64,000 nucleotides of DNA, taken from contig JAJUPC010000040.1 of NCBI GenBank assembly GCA_023614405.1, forward strand, positions 434,001-498,000, in the 5' to 3' direction. Source of the DNA: Avena insularis. Taxonomy: Eukaryota; Streptophyta; Magnoliopsida; Poales; Poaceae. Positions 56,173 through 64,000 of this stretch are shown here, one piece after another (positions within the stretch are counted from its first letter, which is position 1; every line of letters begins with the position of its first letter). The notes beneath the pieces were generated by a model. The model was not told where the DNA came from and did no database searches. It saw only the letters and a program-made list of their open reading frames with translations. The position numbers and the translations under genes are program-made.

Positions 56173-56907
56173 TTACATGGTAATATACCGAACACCCATG
56201 GCAGTTTGGTGTTGGTCATGTTTTGCCCTCGGGAGGTTTTTAGTCAACGGATCCGCCACATTCAGATCTGTGTGTACTTTGCAAATATTTATGTCACCAT
56301 CTTGGACATGTTCTCGAATAGCGTGAAAACATAGCTTGATGTGCTTCGGCTTCTTGTGTGACCTTGGTTCTTGCGCATTGGATATGGCGCCCATGTCATC
56401 ACAGTAGATAGACATTGGGTCCAGCGCACTTGGAACCACACCGAGCTCTGTAATGAACTCCTTCATCCATATTGCTTCTTGTGAAGCCTCCGAAGCAACT
56501 ATGTATTCCGATTCAGTTGAAGATCTCGCCACAACACTTTGCTTTGCACTCCTCCAGCTAACTGCTGCACCATTCAAAGTAAATACGTATCCAGATTGAG
56601 ATTTAGAATCATCCGAATCGGTGTTGCAACTAGCATCGGTGTAACCATTAACAACGAGTTGTTCATCACCTCCATAAGAAAGAACCATATCCTTAGTTCT
56701 TCTCACATACTTAAGGATGTTTTTGACCACTGTCCAATGATCCACTCCTGGATCACTTTGATATCTGCTAGTCAAACTAACAACATATGCAATGTCGGGT
56801 CTAGTACATAGCATGGCATACATTAGAGATCCTATGGCTGATGCATAGGGAGTCTTACTCATCCTTTCTCTATCTTCTGCCGTTGCTGGACTTTGAGTTT
56901 TACTCAA
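56173..56907 (-). pseudogene. Angela RT end and RNase H
   Basis: 244 codons. SKTQSPATAEDRERM and YASAIGSLMYAMLCTRPDI mark the RT-RNase H connector, then DASCNTDSDDSKSQSGYVF and SSTESEYIVASEASQEAIW give the RNase H core, ending DPLTKNLP near the purine tract. It is separated from RT by an in-frame TAA at about 56911-56913, so it would not be made as part of the polyprotein. Confidence 0.93.
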
Positions 56908-56913
56908 GGTCGA

Positions 56914-58395
56914 TTACAACATGGGCAAGAACCCTTTCTTGCTATCTTCCATTCCAAACCTCTTTAGAACTTTGTCCAAATATGTACTTTGAGACAATGA
57001 TATCAGGCGTCTCGATCTATCTCTATAAATCTTTATGCCTAATATGTAAGATGCTTCGCCAAGATCCTTCATTGAAAAACTATTATTCAAATATTCCTTG
57101 ACACTATTAAGAAGGTCTACATCATTCCCAATCAACAATATGTCATCTACATATAGTATTAAGAATGCTACAGAGCTCCCACTCACTTTCTTGTAAATAC
57201 AAGCTTCTCCATAAGTTTGTATAAAACCAAAACTTTTGATTACCTTATCAGAATGTTGATTCCAACTTCGGGATGCTTGCTTCAATCCATATATGGACCG
57301 TTGAAGTTTGCATACCTTGTTAGCATCTTTAGGATCGACAAAACCTTTGGGTTGCATCATATACAACTCTTCATCAATGTCTCCATTGAGGAACGCTGTT
57401 TTGACATCCATCTGCCATATCTCATAATCGTAATATGCAGCGATTGCTAACAAAATCCTCACAGACTTTAGCTTTGCTACTGGTGAGAAAGTCTCATCGT
57501 AGTCAACTCCTTGAATTTGTCGAAACCCTTTTGCGACAAGTCGAGCTTTATAGACAGTAACATTACCATCAGCATTTGTTTTCTTCTTGAAAATCCATTT
57601 GTTCTCGATAGCCTTCCGGCCGTGCGGTAAGTCCACCAAAGTCCATACTTGGTTTTCGTACATGGATCCAATTTTGGATTTCATGGCTTCTTGCCATTTA
57701 TTGGAATCTGGGCTCATCATCGCTTCCTCATACGTCGCAGGGTCATCGGTGTTGTCCACCAACATGACACTCATAACGGGATCATACCAATCAGGAGTGG
57801 TACGAGTTCTCGTTGACCTGCGAGGTTCTGTAGCAACTACAACCGAAGTTTCATGATCATCATCATTAGCTTCCTCTCTTATTGGTGCAGGCACCACAGG
57901 AACTTCTTCCCGTATTGCGCTACTCGCAAGTTCGAGAGAAGGTTCGACAACCTCGTCGAGTTCTACTTTCCTTCCAGTCACTTCTTTCGAGAGAAATTCC
58001 TTCTCTAGAAAGGATCCATTCTTGGCAACAAAGATTTTGCCTACGGATCTATGATAGAAGGTATACCCAATAGTTTCCTTTGGGTATCCTATGAAGACGC
58101 ATTTTTCCGCTTTGGGTTCAAGCTTGTCCGGCTGTAACTTCTTTACATAGGCTTCGCAACCCCAAACTTTAAGGAACGACAATTTAGGTTTCTTACCAAA
58201 CCATAATTCATACGGTGTCGTTTCAACGGATTTAGATGGTGCCCTATTTAAAGTGAATGCGGCTGTTTCTAATGCATAACCCCAAAATGATAGCGGTAAA
58301 TCTGTAAGTGACAACATAGAACGAACCATATCTAAGAGAGTTCGATTACGACGTTCGGACACACCATTACGCTGTGGTGTTCCCGGCGGTGTCAA
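56914..58395 (-). pseudogene. Angela integrase C-terminus and reverse transcriptase
   Basis: 493 open codons. They start with the catalytic-Glu region PGTPQRNGVSERRNRTLLD, then the integrase C-terminal AYVKKLQPDKLEPKAEKCVF and a spacer. RT follows with WKFI-type motifs (ENKWIFKKKTNADG), QMDVKTAFLNGDIDEELYMM and the catalytic YVDDILLIG near 57135-57155. Bounded upstream by TAA at 58396-58398 (CAA to TAA would explain it) and downstream by TAA near 56912. All RT motifs are intact. Confidence 0.94.
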
Positions 58396-58920
58396 TTATG
58401 AAAGTATTCCGCATTTCTTCAAATGCTCGCCAAACTCGTAACTTAGATATTCACCTCCACGATCAGAACGTAGAAATTTAATCTTCTTGTTACGTTGATT
58501 CTCCACCTCACTTTCAAATTCCTTAAACTTCTCGAAAGTTTCAGACTTATGTTTCATGAAATAGATATACCCATATCTACTTAAGTCATCCGTGAAGGTA
58601 AGAACATAACGATAACCACCACGCGATGCTACACTCATTGGACCACGCACATCGTTATGTACGATTTCCAATAAGTCCGTAGCTCGCTCCATCATACCAG
58701 AAAATGGAGTCTTAGTCATTTTACCCATCAGACATGCTTCGCATCTTTCAAGTGATTCGAAATCAAGTGATTCAAGAAGTCCATCGGAATGGAGTTTCTT
58801 CATACGCTTCACTCTAATGTGACCAAGACGACAGTGCCACATATAGGTCGAGTTATCGCTTGATTTCAAACGTTTAGCTTCAATGTTATTAATATGTGTA
58901 TTTCCACTATCGAGATTCAA
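58396..58920 (-). pseudogene. Angela integrase zinc finger and core
   Basis: It has the pre-integrase zinc region (WHCRLGHIRVKRMKKLH and CEACLMGKMTKTPF) and the first two catalytic acids (VHNDVRGPMS and FLRSDRGGEYLS). The frame ends at TAA just before the third acid, which lies in the next frame. Joined by the stop codon only, no frameshift is needed. Confidence 0.93.
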
Positions 58921-59741
58921 TAAGAATAGACCATCTACAAAGGTGCATGTGCATAAAATATATTACTCATATAAATCGAACAACCATTATTCTCGGACTT
59001 AAACAAGTAACCGTCTCGCAATAAACAAGATCCCGATATAATGTTCATGCTTAACGCATGCACCAAATAACAATTATTTAAGTATAAAACTAATCCTGAT
59101 GGTAGATGAAGAGGTAGCGTGCCGACCGCGATCACATCAACCTTTGATCCATTTCCTACATGCATCGTCACCTTGTTTTTCGCTAGCTTCCGTTTATTCT
59201 GCAGCACCTGTTTCGAGTTACAAATATGAGCAACCGAACTAGTATCAAATACCCAGGCACTACTACGAGTACTAGTGAGATACACATCAATAACATGTAT
59301 ATCGAATATACCTTTCTTCTTGATGTTGCCGTTCTTCAAATCCGCCAAGTACTTTGGGCAATTCCGCTTCCAGTGACCTTCTCCCTTGCAGTAAAAGCAC
59401 TCAGTATCAGGCTTAGGTCCAGCCTTGGTCTTCTTCGTCGGTGCGGTAACTTTCTTACCACCCTTCTTGAAGTGTCCCTTTTGCTTAGACTTGCCTTTCT
59501 TGAATTTGATGGTCTTATTGACCATCAACACTTGGTGCTCTTTCTTGATCTCCACTTCTGCAGATTTCAACATGGAGAAGAGTTCTGGCAACTTCTTGTT
59601 CATGCTTTGCATATTGTAGTTCATCACAAAGTTCTTGTAACTTGGTGGTAGTGACTGGAGGACACGGTAAATCCCCAAAGCATTAGGAATCACTATACCC
59701 AAGCTTTGGAGTTTGTTTGCGTGCCCAGACATCTTAAGCAC
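58921..59741 (-). pseudogene. Angela gag C-terminus and protease
   Basis: It contains YKNFVMNYNMQSMNKKLPE, a lysine-rich stretch, the CCHC knuckle CFYCKGEGHWKRNC and the protease motif WVFDTSSVAHIC, ending at a stop near 58935. A further stop or frame change separates it from the integrase. Gag packages RNA and the protease processes the polyprotein. Confidence 0.92.
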
Positions 59742-60145
59742 ATGCTCACCTTGTGACTGCCCTCTTCCATCTTGCAGTTAAAGAACTTTTCAGAAGCCTC
59801 ATAGCTCTCAACTGCCGCGTGAGTCTCAAATATCAGTTTGAGTTCACGGACAATATCATGTGGGTCTGAATTCTCAAACCTTTTGTGAATCTCCGATTCT
59901 AAACCATACAAGATAGCACACTGAACTGTGGAGTACTGATTCTTCCGAGCGAGGTAAATATTCTTTACTTCATCGGTAGCATCAGCTGCAGGCGGGTCAC
60001 CCAGTGATGATCCAAGCACATAGGTCAAATTACCAGCATTGAGGACAATCCTCAAATTGTGGAACCAATCCGCGAAGTTGCTTCCATTGTTTTTCAACTT
60101 TTCTTTCTCTAGGAACGCATTAAAATTGATGGTAGGGGCCGCCAT
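59742..60145 (-). pseudogene. Angela gag N-terminus
   Basis: The probable start is the Met at 60145 (MAAPTINFNAFLEKEKLKNN), because it matches the conserved copia gag opening; an earlier Met 7 codons upstream is less likely. It contains NFADWFHNLRIVL, YSTVQCAILYGLESEIHKR and FNCKMEEGS, after which a one-base frameshift near 59755 moves to the next frame. Confidence 0.92.
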
Positions 60146-61334
60146 TGATCTAAAACATATTTGCAATAGTTTAGACTAAGTTTATGACAAATTGAGTTCT
60201 AATTAATAGTTAAATTAATCTAGGTGAACTCCCACTCAAAACAATATCCCTCACATTGTTTTAGTGATCACACGAACCAAATCCACCACATCAAAACCGA
60301 TCATCACGAGAGTTGATGTAGCTTCAATGGCGAACAATCGACATGTTCATCATATCTACTATATGATTCATGCTTTACCTTTCGGTGATCCGTGTTCCGA
60401 GACCATGTCTGTACATGCTAGGCTCGTCAAGATCAAACCTTAGCTTCCGCATGAGCAAATCTGGCTTGCTCACGTTGTATACACTTGTAGAATCTAACAC
60501 ACCCGATCATCACGTGGTGCTTTGAAACAACAAGCTTTAGCAACAGTGCTTACTAAGGATGACCACTTTAGAACTTGAAATTCATGTGCATGAGGGATCA
60601 TCTTATAATGCTACCGTCGTTAACTAAGCAATACAAGATGCATAAAGGATTAACATCACATGCAATTCATAATATGTGATATGATATGGCATTTCTTCTT
60701 TGTGCTTCCGATCTCCATCTTCAAGCACGAACATGATCTCCATCATCACCGGCATTGCATCAAGGTCAATGACGCTGCTCCATGGTTGTCGTCCACCAGC
60801 TTCAACTATTACAACTACTTTGAATAGACACGTGGTCTTAAGCGAAATTAAAGACAACCATATGGCTCCTGCCGGTTGCCAACTTACAATAAGGAACATT
60901 GCATACATCAAATATAATCACAATCATGGCCATTTCACATCACAGCACATCCCTGCAAAACAAAGTTAGACGCCTCTAATTTCTTTGCATATTTTACGTG
61001 GTTTGGGGCTTTTAATAAGTGTCAATCTAACTTACGAACAAGAACCACAACGTTGATGTTTGAACTATCAAGTGCCCGTTGTAAATTGGATCTATACTAT
61101 AATGGGAAAGACAGACACCCGCAAAGCCACTTATGCAATATAAGTTGCATGTTGAGCGTGGAGCAACTCTCATGAACGATGTCATGTAAGGTTAGCCCGG
61201 GCCGCTTCATCCCATCATACCGCAAGATGCAAAGTACACAAGAAGCAATTGATAATAAAAGCACCGCCGCCCACAATGACCATTGTGTTCTACTCGTGCA
61301 ACAGATCTACATATAGACACGGCTCTGATACCAC
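60146..61334 (-). other. Angela leader between gag and the 5' LTR
   Basis: Untranslated leader with no conserved frame. It holds the primer-binding site at its right end, directly next to the LTR, and presumably the packaging signal. Nothing else is recognised. Confidence 0.75.
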
Positions 61335-63242
61335 TGTAGGGGTTCGTAGCATGGAAAACAAAAAATTTCTACCGCATACAAACAAGCCAAGATCTATCTA
61401 CTAGATTGTAGCAACGAGTCGATGAAATAACTCACCCTCAAAGATTCTAAAGTGTTTAACGAGAGCAGATTCTCGTGGGTGATGTAGTCGTACTCTTGCC
61501 GATCTCAAGATCGCGTAGACGATCCTTCCGGCGCTGCATTCCGGCAGCGCTTCCGCAGTCGGGCACACGTTCGGTACTCGATGAAGACCTTTCTCTCCCT
61601 TGTTCCAGCAGGCAGCGGAGGTTATAGCACTCTCCTCGCGATTCCGGCAGCACGACGGCATGGTACCGGAAGTAGAGGGGAGATCTCGCAGGGCTTCGCC
61701 TTAAGCCAGAGCGAGTATGGTGGACTATGAGAGAGGCCTCGGTGATCTAGGGTTTAGACACACCAAGGAGAGAGGGCTAGGCCGATGGCTAGGGCTTGGG
61801 GAAGCCCAAGTCGGTGGCAGCAGCAGGAGGTGGTGGCGCCGGCGGCTTGGGGCTAGGGTTTGGAGAGGGCAAGGTGTAGGTCTTGGAGGGGCAGCCCTGC
61901 CCCTCCTTATATAGGTGGGAGGGCGCGGCCAAGGGGAGGGGAGTCCCTCCCCAACTTGGCCTCCTTGGCCGGCGGTGGAGGGAGAGGGACTTCCTCCCCA
62001 AGTAGGTTGCCTACTCTCCCTCCACCAAGCAAAATAGCCGTTTGACTTTTCAAATTGTCGTTTGACTTTTCAAACTAGGATTTGATTTATCCCTTTATTT
62101 TGCTCAGCGATGACACCTAGTACATGATGCAACCATTCCAACTTGTTATGACACATTCATGTACCCTTCCCCTTCGGAGTGCCGGACATTCCGGAAACTT
62201 CTAGAACATTCCCGATGAAAACACCGGAACCATTCTCCAACCCTGAAACAGGACTTTCCTTATATGAATCTTATTCTCCGGACCATTCCGGATCTCCTCG
62301 TGATATCCCGGATCCCATCCGAGACTCCGAACAACATTCGGTCTCTTACTCATCATTCCATAACTACTCAACAACATCGAATCCTTAAGTGTGTCTCCCT
62401 ACGGTTCGTGAATTATGCGGACATGATCGAGACACTTCTCCGATCAATAACCAATAGAGGAATCTGGAAATTCATATGGCTCTCACATATTTCTACGATT
62501 ACTTTGCGATCAAATGAACCACTTACATACGATACCAATTTCCCTTTATCTCACGATAGTTTACTTATCCGAGGTTTTGATCGTCGATATCTCTACATAC
62601 CTAGTTCAACCTCGTTACTGATAAGTACTATTTTCTCGTTTCCGTGATATGTGATCCCTTGTGAGCCAGTCACATGCTTGCAAGCCAATTGGACGACATT
62701 CCACCGAGAGGGCCCAGAGTATATCTATCCGTCATATGGATGGACAAATCCCACTCTTGATCCATGTGTCTCAACCAATACTTTCCGAACACTCAATGCC
62801 ACCTTTATAACCATCCAGTTACGGTGTGGTGTTTGATATCATCAAAGCATTCTTCCGGCGATGGTGATATGCATGATCTCATGGTCGAAGGAATTAGGTT
62901 ACTATGTATCCGAAAGCATATAGCAATTGAACTATTAAAATAACTTGATCTTTATGCTACGCTTATCTATAGGAGTATGTCCATCATATCATTCTCCTAA
63001 CGATATGATCTTGTTGTTAATAACATCTCAATGTTCATGATAGGGAAACCACAATCATTTATTAACCAACAAGCTAGTATTATGAAGAGGCTTTACTAGG
63101 GACTCTAATTTAGTTTACAAACCACACAAGTATTAATATTTCCTTGTTAATATTATTATAGCATGAATGTAAACATTTATCATAAACACAAAGATATAAT
63201 AATAACTATATTTATTATTGCCTCTAGGGCATATCTCCAACA
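61335..63242 (-). repeat. 5' LTR of the Angela-like element
   Basis: 1908 bp, partner of 54237-56138. It would carry the promoter for minus-strand transcription. Followed by the CGCGT target duplication and the resumed satellite repeat. Confidence 0.93.
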
Positions 63243-63247
63243 CGCGT

Positions 63248-63720
63248 GGCGTCATATTATGCGACATATTTGCAAGAAAAAATACTAAACTTGGTATATT
63301 GCGAACATCTCGAAAACCTTCACAAAAATGACCTATAATGTTTGAGGTTTCTTGGCTTTCGGGCCAAACGACCGATGTTATATCCAGAATCGCGGCATAG
63401 TTTGTGAAGCAACCACCAAAGTGCTAATTCAAAATGCTACCTCCATATTTTTCAAAAATGCTAGACCATATTACTTGGACAATGTCCAAACCGGGGATCT
63501 GAAAAAGACAAATGTCTGCTGAATCGGTAGAAAGTGGTTCCAATTTGAATTACATGTATATTATTTAGTACTCATTTTTTTTGCAAAAATCATTTTTAGA
63601 TACACAATATGCTATTTTCATAGAGATACATTAAAATTTTAGTAAGACTCCACACCTAGACGAGTCATTCCTACCGTTTTAACTGCGTCTTGAAATCGGC
63701 ATAACATAATTTAAAAAGCA
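63248..63720. repeat. Satellite-like repeat, right part, with internal deletion
   Basis: Continues the 660-bp unit (GGCGTCATATTATGCGAC...GAACATCTCGAAAACC...). It lacks 131 bp that copy two has between two TTTGTGA phrases. It is more diverged than the two left copies. Confidence 0.85.
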
Positions 63721-64000
63721 CTAAAAATAGAAATTAGTCGCATTTCATAATTTTATATGAAAATAATATTATGCACATCCTAAAGATAAACCAAATTTAT
63801 TTTTATATCATGTTAATCTAAGGTCATGTGCACAAATTATGGGAAAATTACGTTTTTAGGCTTTCTGGAAAAAAATACCTGTCCATTCATGTGGACTCAA
63901 ACTTTACAAGAAGCCCATAATTACAGTAAAATCGACCAGCAAATCGTCTATTGGGCTGTTAGCCCAGCTGACCAGCTGAAATATTTGAAGAAAAAAAGAA
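63721..64000. other. No gene recognised
   Basis: AT-rich end of the window, probably continuing the same repeat-bearing element. No features seen. Confidence 0.5.

Larger units (their letters stand above)
54237..63242 (-). mobile_element. Angela/BARE-like Ty1/copia retrotransposon
   Basis: 9.0 kb. LTRs of 1902 and 1908 bp read TGTTGGAGATATGCC at their start and CGAACCCCTACA at their end on the minus strand, as in Angela of Triticeae. Target duplication CGCGT lies at 54232-54236 and 63243-63247. The primer site (TGGTATCAGAGCC on minus) sits at 61322-61333 and the purine tract AAGTGGGAGAC at 56139-56150. gag, protease, integrase, RT and RNase H are in copia order. One frameshift and three in-frame stops disable it. 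The LTRs differ by many indels in their outer 600 bp, so it is older than the chromovirus. Confidence 0.95.

Overview
The window reads as intergenic DNA of a grass, most likely a pooid (wheat, barley, oat or ryegrass relatives). The reasons are an Angela/BARE-type copia element whose LTR opens TGTTGGAGATATGCC, a short-LTR chromovirus, a Stowaway MITE with CTCCCTCTGTC ends, a TRIM-like element, and many Helitrons with GC-rich terminal hairpins. No complete intact host gene, tRNA, rRNA or CRISPR array was found. Almost every coding stretch is transposon protein or a captured gene fragment, and nearly all of them carry frame breaks.

Layout. About 1-3.4 kb is AT-rich DNA with a degenerate tandem array. 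From 3.38 to about 44.4 kb there appear to be successive Helitrons, all with the 3' end on the left (minus orientation), packed head to tail. At each of four junctions, a CTAG/TTAG-plus-hairpin 3' end directly abuts a conserved 5'-terminal sequence ending in a TATGTAGTA-like motif. Unit 1 (3.4-27.5 kb) carries a Mutator-like element sitting in one of two tandem copies, two exons of a microtubule end-binding protein (EB1) gene, and a 13-kb nested retrotransposon. Unit 2 (27.5-30.7 kb) is non-autonomous. Unit 3 (30.7-39.4 kb) encodes a broken Rep/PIF1-helicase gene. Unit 4 (39.4-43.2 kb) carries a 1.6-kb TRIM-like element. A 3'-truncated unit 5 follows. A further Helitron 3' end, on the plus strand, lies at 51.02 kb.

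The nested block at 13.6-26.7 kb is layered. A chromovirus (TSD CTTAT) has a minus-strand copia element (TSD CTGGC) in its gag gene. The right LTR of that copia is in turn split by a 2.86-kb piece of chromovirus gag-pol flanked by GTAC. The nearly identical sequence lies only 0.7 kb downstream, and it carries a dense cluster of small differences confined to about 1 kb.

The right end (51-64 kb) holds a Stowaway MITE, a degenerate DNA transposon, and a roughly 660-bp satellite-like tandem repeat into which a 9-kb Angela-like copia element has inserted (TSD CGCGT). The parts relate as parasites on parasites: the Helitron protein of unit 3 (or an intact relative) could have mobilised the non-autonomous units and their captured exons, and retrotransposons later landed inside them. 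Many breaks are small indels, so consensus quality should be checked before calling every gene dead.
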